From Pararhizobium capsulatum DSM 1112 (lineage in GTDB: Bacteria > Pseudomonadota > Alphaproteobacteria > Rhizobiales > Rhizobiaceae): DNA of 64,000 bases. Location: NCBI RefSeq assembly GCF_030814475.1, contig NZ_JAUSVF010000002.1, positions 310,001 through 374,000 on the forward strand, written 5' to 3'. Below, piece after piece: positions 28,105 to 37,445 of this stretch (its first letter is position 1; each line of letters begins with the position of its first letter). Both the position numbers and the translations under genes were made by a program. The notes under the pieces are model-generated. The model ran no database searches and was not told where the DNA came from. It was given only the letters and a program-made list of their open reading frames with translations.

Positions 28105-28470
28105 CAGAGCGCCCATGTCTTGAGCCACTTGTCGCGCGATAACGCGTCATCATCACGTTGGCGGCTTCGTAGAGCATGGCCCTGACCATGGTGTCTCCAC
28201 ACTTCGTGATGCGACCAATCTGTTCCATTTCTCCCGAGGAATGCACCCTTGGCGTCAAGCCAAAAACGGCGGCAACCAGCCTGGAGCTGTCGAAGCGATG
28301 GATGGCGTCAACTGCGGTCCGGAAGGTCAACGCGGTCACAGGACCGACACCGGGCACCGTCATCAGCAGACGGCAAATCGCGTCTTCCCTCACGATTTCC
28401 AGAAGCATCTTGTCGATCCTGGCGCCGTTGAGTGGGAGCGTCTACCCCATCGCTCACGATGGCGCGCTTG
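28105..28470 (-). pseudogene. IS110-family transposase remnant (C-terminal half)
   Basis: The minus strand reads LLMTVPGVGPVTALTFRTAV, FDSSRLVAAVFGLTPRVHSS and CGDTMVRAMLYEAANVMMTR, the Transposase_20 core of IS110-type enzymes. The catalytic DEDD half and the true C-terminus are missing. A frameshift near 28130 separates the frame from WLKTWAL. Confidence 0.88.
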
Positions 28471-28486
28471 ATCTAAAACAATAACC

Positions 28487-28800
28487 ATGTTCCGAAGATC
28501 TTCTCGATCCGGCCGCGAATGTGGTGGATTGGTTGGTTGAAGGCCTCAAGGCGCCCCAGCGTGTCGCTCTTCATCCCGCCCCCACATACCGGTGGCGACA
28601 ATGCGTGGCGTTCTACCCTGGGCGCGCACTGCGTCGCCGCACTGGTTGCCGCGATAGGCGCTATCGGCAAATACCTCGGGGATCGTCGGGTAGAGCATCG
28701 GGACCGGCCTTGCCATCATTAAGGTCGGCGGTCGTGACCGCGATCTTCTCTACAAGGGCAGTATCCGTCAGCACCGACATGGGCTTCAAAAGCCATGCAC
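28487..28800 (-). pseudogene. IS5-family transposase remnant (C-terminal part)
   Basis: Minus-strand pieces in two frames read DGKAGPDALPDDPEVFADSA, then FNQPIHHIRGRIEKIFGTW, typical of IS5-type transposases. The sequence breaks exactly at GTW where the IS110 remnant begins. Confidence 0.85.
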
Positions 28801-28842
28801 CGCAGGCCTCCCCTTATGCTTGACCCAATGCCCAGGACCAAC

Positions 28843-28880
28843 AAAAGAGCCCGGCTGCAAACAGGCAACCGGGCTCTTTT
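28843..28880 (-). terminator. peroxiredoxin terminator
   Basis: A long GC-rich stem flanked by AAAA and TTTT (arms 28843-28857 and about 28866-28880, one mismatch) lies 21 bp beyond the peroxiredoxin stop and reads as an intrinsic terminator on the minus strand. Confidence 0.88.
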
Positions 28881-28901
28881 CAATTCTCGACGACAGCCTT
28901 G

Positions 28902-29561
28902 TCAGGCAGCTGGTTGCTTGGTCTTGCGCAGGTACGGCAGAACCGTGTCGAAGGAGCCGAAACGCCTGATCGCGTCTTCGTTGGAAATGGCGGCGGTGAT
29001 GATCACATCGTCGCCCTGCTCCCAGTTGGCAGGTGTAGCCACCTGATGCTTTGCGGTGAGTTGGATCGAATCGATGGCGCGCAGGATTTCGTTGAAGTTG
29101 CGGCCGGTTGTCATCGGATAAGTGAGGATCAGCTTGATCTTCTTGTCGGGCCCGATGACGTAAACGGAACGCACAGTGGCGTTGTCGGCCGGTGTGCGGC
29201 CTTCGGAAGAGGAGCCGGCATCTTCCGGCAGCATGTCGTAAAGCTTGGCGATCTTCAGATCCTTGTCGCCGATCAGTGGGTATTCAACATTGAAGCTGGT
29301 CGCGATCTTGATGTCCTGCTTCCACTTGTCATGGTTTTCGACCGGATCGACGGAGATGCCGATGACCTTGACGCCGCGTTTCTTGAATTCGCCCTCAAGC
29401 CCCGCCATCGTGCCGAGTTCGGTGGTGCAGACGGGGGTGAAATTCTTCGGGTGCGAAAACAGCACCGCCCAGCCATCGCCGATCCAGTCATGAAACTGAA
29501 GCGCGCCGTGGGTGGTTGCCGCCGTAAAATCCGGTGCTGTCTGGTTGATGCGCAGGCTCAT
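28902..29561 (-). CDS. 1-Cys peroxiredoxin (Prx6/LsfA-like)
   Basis: 219 residues with peroxidatic C45 in NFTPVCTTELG and the longer C-terminal domain (TTGRNFNEILRAIDSIQLT, TPANWEQGDDVII) of the Prx6/LsfA subgroup. It reduces peroxides in the cytoplasm with a single active-site cysteine. LsfA-type genes of pseudomonads are linked to sulfonate use. Here the sulfur operon lies only 1.2 kb away across an IS graveyard, so a former neighbourhood is plausible but unproven. Confidence 0.92.
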   Translation of the reverse strand: MSLRINQTAPDFTAATTHGALQFHDWIGDGWAVLFSHPKNFTPVCTTELGTMAGLEGEFKKRGVKVIGISVDPVENHDKWKQDIKIATSFNVEYPLIGDKDLKIAKLYDMLPEDAGSSSEGRTPADNATVRSVYVIGPDKKIKLILTYPMTTGRNFNEILRAIDSIQLTAKHQVATPANWEQGDDVIITAAISNEDAIRRFGSFDTVLPYLRKTKQPAA

Positions 29562-30085
29562 GGGTTCTCTCTCTCGTTATAAAATTACTGCCGGCACAAA
29601 TGTCAATCTCGCTCCATTCTCGGAATTTTGAAGCCCATTTCAAGCAAGAATATTCTAATCTTTTCCGCACAAACACCCATATTAAAAGGTTCCGGGAGTG
29701 ATGAGTGGTGTGATGTTCCTATTTATAGAGTCTTGGCGAGGTCTCCGATCCGCCTCCATGTCGTTTTCGCGGTTTTCTAAGAGGGAATACATCCCATACA
29801 TAGGTTGCTGCTCCCTCGGCAGATGAGATGCCGTAATGCGCCGGCGCTTCGGAGACCGGACAGCTCGAAATACCCGAGAATTTGTGCTGAGCCGTTTGTG
29901 GTGATGGCCTCGTGACGGTTTGCCGACAGGTTTTGGCCGTATTATATTTTCCCTCATGCCTGGCTTCAAGCATGCCTTCATCCATGCCTTCAAGCACGGC
30001 ATCAGCGCGATCTCCAACCATCTCGTTCCGCTCCTATCGGTGAAGGAGCTTATCTCGCGGCCTCGATCATAAAAGGAAAGGTGGG
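29562..30085. other. non-coding stretch with small direct repeats
   Basis: No convincing gene. Around 29955-29995 a CATGCCT..CTTCAAGCA unit occurs about three times in imperfect form. The AT-rich part next to 29600 is the likely peroxiredoxin promoter. Confidence 0.45.
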
Positions 30086-30355
30086 ATGTTCGTAGCGCTC
30101 AACCAGAAGCCGACGGGCGGTGCGGTCTTTGCCTTTCGCGGTAAGCGTGGCGATCGTTTGAAGCTGCTGTATTTTGATGGCCAGGGGTTTTGCCTGTATT
30201 ACAAGATCTTGCAGAAAGGGCGGTTCCCATGGCCTTCCGCGGGCGACGCGGCAGCCCGGCTGACGTCGGCCCAACTGGCGATGTTATAGGAAGGGATCGA
30301 TTGGCGCTGTCCGGATTGGGGAGCGCCGCCGTCCCGCGTCAATTGATTTTATCTC
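30086..30355 (+). pseudogene. IS66 TnpB remnant with nonsense mutation
   Basis: The frame encodes the TnpB core GGAVFAFRGKRGDRLKLLYF, DGQGFCLYYKILQKGRFPWP and LTSAQLAML. An in-frame TAG then replaces the expected leucine codon, and EGIDWRCPDWGAPPSR follows in the same frame. The N-terminal third of TnpB and the other IS66 genes are absent. Confidence 0.85.
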
Positions 30356-30774
30356 ACTGAAACTGCTGGTTTTTATGGAAATCATAAAAGTATCACATAA
30401 ACGTTATGAAACTGTCACACTCCTTCTCTACCTTTAAAAGCAGTCGGAGCCTTCGAAGTACCTCCACATTGTGCGGATCTCATGACTTAATCCGGCCGGT
30501 GTAATTTGCGGGGGCCGGCTGTCCAATCGATTAGCGGTTGGATCGTAAATGGACTGTACGGCACATTGTCGTTCAATGTTTATTGGGATGCCGGTGCCTT
30601 TCAAGAGCCGCTATCTGAGCTGTACAACCGTGCCCGACGCCATAAAGGCATCAGGCGGTTATTTGACATAGTGAGATACCTAAGTGTCGTGAATCTCTCG
30701 GATTTGCGCGCCCGTGCTTTAGGCCTTTGTTTTAGCTGAACGATGCGAATGTTTGATCAGGTTGCAATACGCAA
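30356..30774. other. AT-rich intergenic stretch
   Basis: No gene supported. Marks the drop in GC at the edge of the polysaccharide island. Confidence 0.5.
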
Positions 30775-31962
30775 TCACATCGCGGTGGCTTCATTCCGCA
30801 TTGGGGGATCAACTTCAAGCGTGTTGTCCTGAGGCGTGTGCCTGTTTTCAATATGGATCAACGCACGCCGAAATTTATCGTTCTCATCATCGCGAAAATA
30901 ATCAATGTAGGTGCGCTGATAGCTACCATGTGTATGACGATAGACGTGGGTAGCTAGATCTCGCATCGAGGACCAGCCATTTAGTCGGATGACAGACCTT
31001 CCCTTTAACGCGACATAGGACGGGGGAGCGCAGGATGTGCCCTTGCTGGACATCAAGACAATGGACGGTATACCCGATTTCGCGGCCATGGATTCCGCAG
31101 CAGAGACATCGACGATTGCGCAGAGGAATGTCGGCGGGTTTGAATCCCACCTCCGTAAACGCAACTTGAGTCTCTGTAGCAATGGGATCAGACCAATATC
31201 CTTTTTGGGTATGACCACCTTAATGCCGAGCGCATTCAGTTTGGCAATAAGGCCGGCCAACCGTTTTTTCTGTTGTCTGATTCTATTGCCGGTGTTTGGA
31301 TGCGGCTTTATGTAAACTGTATCCAATGAAAACTTAGCCGCGGTCTCCGCAAGAAAGTCGCCCAACAGCGGCTCATCAAGAGTTGAATAGTTTTCCTCTT
31401 TAAGGCCGCCCTCCCAAGTAGGCATGTAAAGCAAGGCGCGGCTTTCCGGATCGATCTCGCCGTTTCCTGTGATCAGCAGATCTTCAAGCCCGATATTGGC
31501 TACGCCAGCGCCTCCTATATCAAGCATTCTTTCCGATAGGGTTACCTGATTGAGCAAGCCATATTGTTTCAGTCTTTCTCCTGCGTACGGCCCGGCGACA
31601 AGCAGATAGTCGTACATCCTGTATAATGGATGAAGCGATGCGCGCTTGTTACTCTCGCCATGGCCAAGGAAGACATGCGCATGCATTCTGTTTTTTATAA
31701 GCTTGACGTTCTCCGGCGAGTTAAAGAAATAATAGATGCAGCCTCCGTCTTTCGATAAAAGACTTTCTCGTACTTTTAACACGAACCGGAGACGGAAGCG
31801 GAATTTCCACCAGGCTAGAATGTTGCCCCAAAAACTACTCAGCCTGAATTTAACCAAGACTTCTACATCTTTTGCAGAGAAAAGGCTGTTTTCGAACGCG
31901 AACCTGTATTGCTCAGCACCGTGGCGTGATTTCGAATCAATGAAAAATACAGATTTCATCAT
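30775..31962 (-). CDS. CDP-glycerol glycerophosphotransferase-like protein (divergent)
   Basis: 395 residues. HAHVFLGHGESNKRASLHPL, YDYLLVAGPYAGERLKQYG, LLYMPTWEGG and TVYIKPHPNTGNR follow the order of motifs in the TagB/TagF family (His-Gly acceptor motif, LxxPTW, HPN). It is likely to transfer polyol-phosphate or a related unit to a glycan. It is shorter and more divergent than the second copy at 34571-35896. It starts with two adjacent ATGs. Low GC compared with flanking core genes suggests transfer. Confidence 0.72.
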   Translation of the reverse strand: MMKSVFFIDSKSRHGAEQYRFAFENSLFSAKDVEVLVKFRLSSFWGNILAWWKFRFRLRFVLKVRESLLSKDGGCIYYFFNSPENVKLIKNRMHAHVFLGHGESNKRASLHPLYRMYDYLLVAGPYAGERLKQYGLLNQVTLSERMLDIGGAGVANIGLEDLLITGNGEIDPESRALLYMPTWEGGLKEENYSTLDEPLLGDFLAETAAKFSLDTVYIKPHPNTGNRIRQQKKRLAGLIAKLNALGIKVVIPKKDIGLIPLLQRLKLRLRRWDSNPPTFLCAIVDVSAAESMAAKSGIPSIVLMSSKGTSCAPPSYVALKGRSVIRLNGWSSMRDLATHVYRHTHGSYQRTYIDYFRDDENDKFRRALIHIENRHTPQDNTLEVDPPMRNEATAM

Positions 31963-32061
31963 AATGCCTTTCAGCGAACGGGCAGAGGATATGACCCTTT
32001 AATCAGATTATCAGAAAAAACTGTGATCCGAAGGTTCAAAATCGTAATTCGCCGCCATATG

Positions 32062-33111
32062 TCATGCGTTGATTTTATAATGTTGATAGACACGGCGCAA
32101 TCCGTCACGTAACGGAACGCCAAATGCCCATCGTAGCTTCATCACTTTCTCTGACGACAAAATACCTGTGTCATGCTTTAGATAGAGTGACGAGTTTATT
32201 GGTGACGATGGGCGGATAACCGTTCCATTTTGAACATTGCTAGCGGCGATGTTTGCGATATCTAAAATTGAATACAACTCCTGATGGTTAGACACGTTGT
32301 AACAACCATTTTCGCCACGTAGTATCCCGACCAGCACGCCAGCAATTACATCTGCAATATAGGTTGGCGATATCCTGTGCGAACCATCGGATTTCAAGTT
32401 GATATTCTCGTCGTTAACCATCGCGCCGATAATGTCACTCAGCACGCGGCCATCGTTAAGCTTGATACCCGGGCCATAAGTATGCGAAATTCGAAAGATT
32501 CGATACGGATTGCCAAATTGCGCGTTGAAAGATACGATCATGTTTTCGGCTAGCCGCTTGCTCTCCGGGTAGGCGGATCGTACATCGAGAGGGTCAAGTA
32601 CGCCATAATCCTCTTCTGATATGTATCGCTTTTCAGGATCGACCTTCTTTCCATAAATCTCTCTTGTAGAGAAAAATATGAAACTTCCTGACTTCACGGA
32701 AAGTAGTTTCAGTAGATTACCGGTATAGCCAACGTTGGTCTCTATGACGTCAAGTGGAGTTGTGGCCAGTTCCACGGGATTTGTCGAGCTTGCGGTATGA
32801 AAGATGTAGTCATAAGGCCTATGCTGGCTCTCTTCACCGAAATTAATCAATTCGATTGCGGAATCACCGATGTATCTCGTCAAAAGCGCCTTAGCTGCCT
32901 TCGTGTTCCGGCTTGATCCATAAAGTTGGATGTCGAGAGCGTATTGGTCGCTGAGTTGATGCAAAGCGCTGGCAATATATTGCCCAACGAGGCCGGATGT
33001 TCCGGTGATAAGAATTTTCTTCCCCGCAAAAGTAGCTAGCTCATCTGCACTGAAGTTATTGCTGACCTCAGCAATGTCCTGTCCTATGATTTTTGCGTCA
33101 GGCTGAAACAT
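32062..33111 (-). CDS. NAD-dependent sugar epimerase/dehydratase (extended SDR)
   Basis: 349 residues. The Rossmann dinucleotide site is ILITGTSGLVGQYIASAL (about residues 33-50), the catalytic YxxxK is SAYPESKRLAEN, and RISHTYGPG matches extended-SDR sugar enzymes. Likely makes or modifies a nucleotide sugar for the neighbouring glycan genes; the exact reaction is unknown. 98 bp separate it from the gene downstream. The upstream 288 bp to 33399 hold no gene and probably a promoter. Confidence 0.85.
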   Translation of the reverse strand: MFQPDAKIIGQDIAEVSNNFSADELATFAGKKILITGTSGLVGQYIASALHQLSDQYALDIQLYGSSRNTKAAKALLTRYIGDSAIELINFGEESQHRPYDYIFHTASSTNPVELATTPLDVIETNVGYTGNLLKLLSVKSGSFIFFSTREIYGKKVDPEKRYISEEDYGVLDPLDVRSAYPESKRLAENMIVSFNAQFGNPYRIFRISHTYGPGIKLNDGRVLSDIIGAMVNDENINLKSDGSHRISPTYIADVIAGVLVGILRGENGCYNVSNHQELYSILDIANIAASNVQNGTVIRPSSPINSSLYLKHDTGILSSEKVMKLRWAFGVPLRDGLRRVYQHYKINA

Positions 33112-33399
33112 GCATCACCTATTACGATATTTTGTATCCGATACCAGCCGAACGGTAGCTGGCTTGATTGATGTTTTGGTTACGTTCCTTAGTGCCGTAG
33201 CCTTCCCGAGAACGCTTAACGGGATCGTTGCCGCTGGCTTCGTCAGTAAACTCATACGGCACGCGATTTTCCAGTGCACTGTACAGAACAGGATCCGTTT
33301 GTTTCACAAACCTAATGAATGCCTTTCGCGTACCCGCACAGCGAAAAACTCCCCAATTTCGGTATCTGTTTTGGCAGCCTCTGAAAACTCACACGCGGT

Positions 33400-34437
33400 T
33401 TAGCGATCGTTCTTCGTCTTTTTCAATAGAAACTTTTGGAACCAGACTTTGAACAGATCTTGGTTTTTCCCCCACCACAGGGTCTTTTTCATTACCCGTC
33501 TGTCATACTTTAGATTCTGCATGATGCGGACCAGCGCATCTACGTCGTCGGTATATCCGTAACTGCTGGCTTTACTGTCGTAGCCTGTAAACGCGTGCGT
33601 TCTACGAATCAACTCTTCCCGGATCGGAAGATATTTGTCCGGGTTAGCCGGAGGGTATTCCAGATTATAATTCGAGAAAATCTCATTCCCCATGCTTTCA
33701 TTTGCTACATGCAAACAGCCTTCGTAACCGGAAAAACGCGACTTGATATTATTGTTATCTTTCGCAAGATCTATTCTCAGCACCGGAGTTTCTAGGGCAA
33801 GGCAAGGTAAGGCAGCATGAAGGCGCGTTGTCACTACGCAATGGGCTCTCGACAGCAGGTATAAGACCGTCCTTGCTAAATCGAATCGTTGGTTCTGCGT
33901 AAAGGATGGCGTAAGGATCGCCGTTAATGAAAATACTCTTCTTTTGGTCGATTTGCGAAGAAGTTTCATTACAGCATCAGGAAGATCAATTGCCAGGATA
34001 AAATCCCCCCTTGGGAGATCCGGGTTTCGATTGAGCGTCAGGGTAAGGCAACCTGAAAAATATGCGTCGATGCCTTTATTGTTCAAATAGTCGCGGGTAC
34101 TGACATCGCGGCAACCGATAGGACCGACCTTCTTGAAATATTCATGGGCTCGATCCGTAAAGCTATCGCGGATGTCATCCCGTAGATACATCGAGATCGG
34201 CAAAGGAACAATCCAGGGGCTAGGCGGAAAGTTTTTTGGTTCCCACATCCACCATGCATTCATTATCAGCTTTGTCTTGTGGGCAGATTTGAACGAATTC
34301 ACCTGTTCCCGATGGATCAGAGTATCAACCTGTGGCAAAAATCTTTTTGCCGCTATACTCTGGATCTCGTCACCAATGTTCATGGAAGAATAGCTTAACA
34401 GCCCAAACTTCTCATTATCTGTATCTTTATGCTTCAT
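33400..34437 (-). CDS. polysaccharide pyruvyl transferase family protein
   Basis: 345 residues. GLLSYSSMNIGDEIQSIAAK at the start and VVTTRLHAALPCLALETPVL near residue 215 are the two conserved blocks of the PS_pyruv_trans family. These enzymes add ketal pyruvate to sugars of surface polysaccharides, but family members with other transferase roles exist. Part of the low-GC minus-strand cluster. Confidence 0.82.
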   Translation of the reverse strand: MKHKDTDNEKFGLLSYSSMNIGDEIQSIAAKRFLPQVDTLIHREQVNSFKSAHKTKLIMNAWWMWEPKNFPPSPWIVPLPISMYLRDDIRDSFTDRAHEYFKKVGPIGCRDVSTRDYLNNKGIDAYFSGCLTLTLNRNPDLPRGDFILAIDLPDAVMKLLRKSTKRRVFSLTAILTPSFTQNQRFDLARTVLYLLSRAHCVVTTRLHAALPCLALETPVLRIDLAKDNNNIKSRFSGYEGCLHVANESMGNEIFSNYNLEYPPANPDKYLPIREELIRRTHAFTGYDSKASSYGYTDDVDALVRIMQNLKYDRRVMKKTLWWGKNQDLFKVWFQKFLLKKTKNDR

Positions 34438-34570
34438 CTAGCATCCCAAGAATTTAAGTCGTCTAATGGTACGGTCGAGCATGTACTACGAAAACCACAA
34501 TGTGGTCATGTCGGTCAACCAAGATTGGTTTCAATTGCTCCCAAAGCACGTCACTTTCCCACGGCATATG

Positions 34571-35896
34571 TCATCTGCTGCTTTGCAATGGAGCTCTGGG
34601 GTTTCCCTCTTGCGCGAATGACGAAGGCATATCGGGCTGAGATTCGGGACCCTCCTCGCCCATATAAATGGAACGCAGCTCCGTAACGCTCACTCCCTGC
34701 GTTGCTTTTTTGATAAGGTCAGCCGCCTTTTCGGCGGCATCACCATTTTCAACAGAACCGGCCTGCTCTAGGAACGCAGCGACTCCGTGAGTGAAGCGAT
34801 CCATATCGAATAATTCAATATTTTGAATTAGTTCGTCAAAGTTAGAAGAAACAGGAATTGGCGTGGTGTTAAAGTCGAAATAAATCGACCTACGCAAGGC
34901 AATTTGCGTTTGTTTCTCCAAATGGAAAAAACATGGCCTTCTTGTCAGCAGAAAATCGAAAATACCACTTGAATAATCAGTGATGACAGCCTCGGACGAA
35001 ACCAGCAACTCCTGCATGTCCGAATGGGACGAGAGGTCCACGATCTGCGGCCCTTTCAAATTGCTAAGTGAAAGCTTGCGTTTTTCCATTTTGTTGCGCG
35101 TTCGCGGATGCAGACGCAGTCCAAAAATCCATTCCCCCCCGAACCTGGCCTGCAATGCTGTAAGGAGGCCGCCCACATTGATTTTTTTAATGAATGCAAC
35201 GTCGCCTTTGCTGTGAGTTGGGGCGAACAATACGATCTTCTTGCCTTGTATTTTGTAGCGGCGACAAATATCTTCTCGTACTGCGGTCTGCTGAGCATGG
35301 TTGAAAAAAATATCATTTCGTGCGTGGCCAAGCTCTATTACTTGTCGCCTACGGAACAGGAAGCCGCTCATAAAGACCCCGGTTTCGAACCTGGAGTTGG
35401 AAAGGAAGATATTCGTCTTCCGCACTTCCCTTTTGATAAGCTCTTTTCGCTTGACGTCCGCGTCAATGCCGATTTTTTTGATGCCAAAGGAACCATGACC
35501 GGTTTGAATCCATATCTGGCCCTTCTTCTTTGGCCAGTCAGCCATGGAATTCAATGTGTTGAACACCACGACCTTTGCCGATGCTATGGCGATAGCCTTA
35601 GCTAGAGGGGTGGTGCTCGCATATGTAAGCCATGAACTGTGACTGCCTGTGTATTTTTCCGCCAAAAGCCAGGTGATCTTCAAGCCCGGATATTTTTCCG
35701 AAAGTTTTTTTGCTATATAGCCAGGGTTGCATCCGACGTCCAGCCCATTAAAATGGTCGAATACTACTTTTTCTCTGTCTATCTTTACGAAAGCGACGAC
35801 GATTTTCTGGACCGTGCGCAACAACGCCGCCCGGATGCGCAAACTAGCTGCAAGGTATTTTCCGTTTATCATCTTCAACCTATTATGCGCCATCAA
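34571..35896 (-). CDS. CDP-glycerol/ribitol glycerophosphotransferase-like polymerase (TagB/TagF family)
   Basis: 441 residues with the classical family motifs: QIWIQTGHGSFGIKKIGID, VIELGHARNDIFF, KIVLFAPTHSKGD, LRLHPRTRNK and VITDYSSGIFDF. It should transfer glycerol- or ribitol-phosphate from the CDP-activated form, as in teichoic-acid and some Gram-negative capsule synthesis. The stop of the cytidylyltransferase overlaps its start by 4 bp, so donor synthesis and transfer are coupled. Confidence 0.88.
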   Translation of the reverse strand: MMAHNRLKMINGKYLAASLRIRAALLRTVQKIVVAFVKIDREKVVFDHFNGLDVGCNPGYIAKKLSEKYPGLKITWLLAEKYTGSHSSWLTYASTTPLAKAIAIASAKVVVFNTLNSMADWPKKKGQIWIQTGHGSFGIKKIGIDADVKRKELIKREVRKTNIFLSNSRFETGVFMSGFLFRRRQVIELGHARNDIFFNHAQQTAVREDICRRYKIQGKKIVLFAPTHSKGDVAFIKKINVGGLLTALQARFGGEWIFGLRLHPRTRNKMEKRKLSLSNLKGPQIVDLSSHSDMQELLVSSEAVITDYSSGIFDFLLTRRPCFFHLEKQTQIALRRSIYFDFNTTPIPVSSNFDELIQNIELFDMDRFTHGVAAFLEQAGSVENGDAAEKAADLIKKATQGVSVTELRSIYMGEEGPESQPDMPSSFAQEGNPRAPLQSSR

Positions 35897-36615
35897 TTTA
35901 AGCCAAAAATGTCTTCATAGTGGCGTTCATCAATTAAAGCTTTAAAAATAAAGTAGTCCTTCGCAGTCGTAATCTTGATATTATCAAAAGTAGACTCGAC
36001 AAGTTGAATTTTGTGACCGTAGTGCGACATGAGAGTGCAAGCGTCGATTAGAATATCATCAGATAATTCTCGGCCGTCAATGTGAGCCTTGTACGCATCT
36101 GCGAAGCTGAATCCCTGTGGCGCTTTAATAACGATATGCTTGCTGCGCTTGTGAACCGTTGCGAGTTGTTTGAAATCCACTGTTTCCGCAGGGGTTTCCG
36201 TCATTGGCGAGTACGAGACGGCCGCGCCATGCAGTTTTGCTTCCGAGACAATGTTTGTAATATTGTCTTGATTGACCAATGGACGAACGGCGTCATGAAA
36301 CACTATGATCTGAGTATCCGGTAGATTCAGCTTAACATAGTGCATCGCATTGAGGCGTGAGTCGTGCGTATTGACGCCCCCTGACACGATATGGCAGGGT
36401 TTAATTATGTGGAACTGGTTTATAACTCTCCGCAGATAGTCTTCCCAACCGCTAACGCATGGAATAACGATCTCATCTATGGACGGGTTATTTGAGAATT
36501 TCTCCAAAGTGTATGCGATAATAGGCTTTCCGTAGAGTTCCACGAATTGCTTCGGAGTGCCACTCTTGGAAAATCTTATTCCCACTCCGCCCGCAAAAAT
36601 GACTCCGACATTCAT
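35893..36615 (-). CDS. IspD/TarI-type cytidylyltransferase (likely polyol-phosphate)
   Basis: 240 residues. The nucleotide-binding start VGVIFAGGVGIRFSKSGTPK and VFHDAVRPLVNQDNI match the IspD/TarI family. Immediate coupling to a TagF-like transferase favours CDP-ribitol or CDP-glycerol formation over the isoprenoid reaction; a housekeeping IspD would not be expected here. First gene of the low-GC minus-strand run. Confidence 0.85.
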   Translation of the reverse strand: MNVGVIFAGGVGIRFSKSGTPKQFVELYGKPIIAYTLEKFSNNPSIDEIVIPCVSGWEDYLRRVINQFHIIKPCHIVSGGVNTHDSRLNAMHYVKLNLPDTQIIVFHDAVRPLVNQDNITNIVSEAKLHGAAVSYSPMTETPAETVDFKQLATVHKRSKHIVIKAPQGFSFADAYKAHIDGRELSDDILIDACTLMSHYGHKIQLVESTFDNIKITTAKDYFIFKALIDERHYEDIFGLN

Positions 36616-37445
36616 TTATTAACGCTCCTAGTTTTTATTAACGAAATGCTGTGCTATACGTGGTCTTGACTGTTGCTCATCTCGCTTGTTATGCGGAGCG
36701 CGGGAATCTGATTAACGTCGCGGAGAGGTAGCGGAGAGGTATTTGCATAGTAGGAATCGCCGTTAACTGTGGACCACAACATGAGATGCAGTTCGCAGAT
36801 CAAGTCTCCGAAGCAGCAGATTTGAAAGAAAGTCAAAGACCGGTTCGAAATTCAGGACATTGCCAAAGTAAGGATCGGAAATGCGGAGGTGGCCTAGCTT
36901 TCATGGTGCATTTGTTAAGGTTTTATGACGCTTCGGCAAGCTCTTTCTGATCGAGGCGTGGTTTTTTTGGCATCATTCTGTTTCGCCATATGAAATCGAC
37001 GGCGTTCGAAAAACGAGCAGAAAGCCCCTCTCTCCCGACTACACAGGAGTCCCAGATTAGACCTCGTAGCTGCAATCTCGACGTCACACTGTCTCCTCGG
37101 GTTCCAGGATGCTCACCGGTTGGACTTGGCTCAGCGGCCCCCACCGTAGTTGTGATAGCATGAAGATCACCATCATGCTAATCTCGCTCCTTCAAGTCAT
37201 ATGCGGTTTTTGTCTGGAGAAGTCGGATGACGTGTGCGCAATCGCTTCGATGTCTTCGTATTTCTCTTCTTTGAAAAGGCGGATTGCAGTATTCACCGGG
37301 CTATGTTTTTAGTTCTTTGATTGGCATTGCAACGGGAAGGCTTGCGCGTGAAGATTGTGGGCACTGATATTTCAGGACCTTCACTATCCTTGATGACAAC
37401 GACATAGTCCTGATTCCCGACAGGTTTCTCGTGATTGGAGTTGTC
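36616..37445. other. 830-bp non-coding region between divergent genes
   Basis: No supported gene on either strand. It must contain the promoter of the minus-strand polysaccharide genes and the region before the tailspike-like gene. An 11-bp tandem duplication (CGGAGAGGTAG/CGGAGAGGTAT) lies near 36718-36742. Base composition is mixed, suggesting assembled fragments. Confidence 0.5.

Noticed and set aside
29682..30017. Minus-strand frames of 100-111 codons next to the IS66 remnant
   Set aside because: No ribosome site, no domain, and overlapping alternatives in two frames.
31963..32061. Possible operon promoter or terminator between polysaccharide genes
   Set aside because: The 98-bp AT-rich gap has no clear hairpin with a T run or -35/-10 pair that I could defend.
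36923..37144. Minus-strand 73-codon frame in the 830-bp gap
   Set aside because: Only the last 20 residues look transposase-like; not enough to call a remnant.
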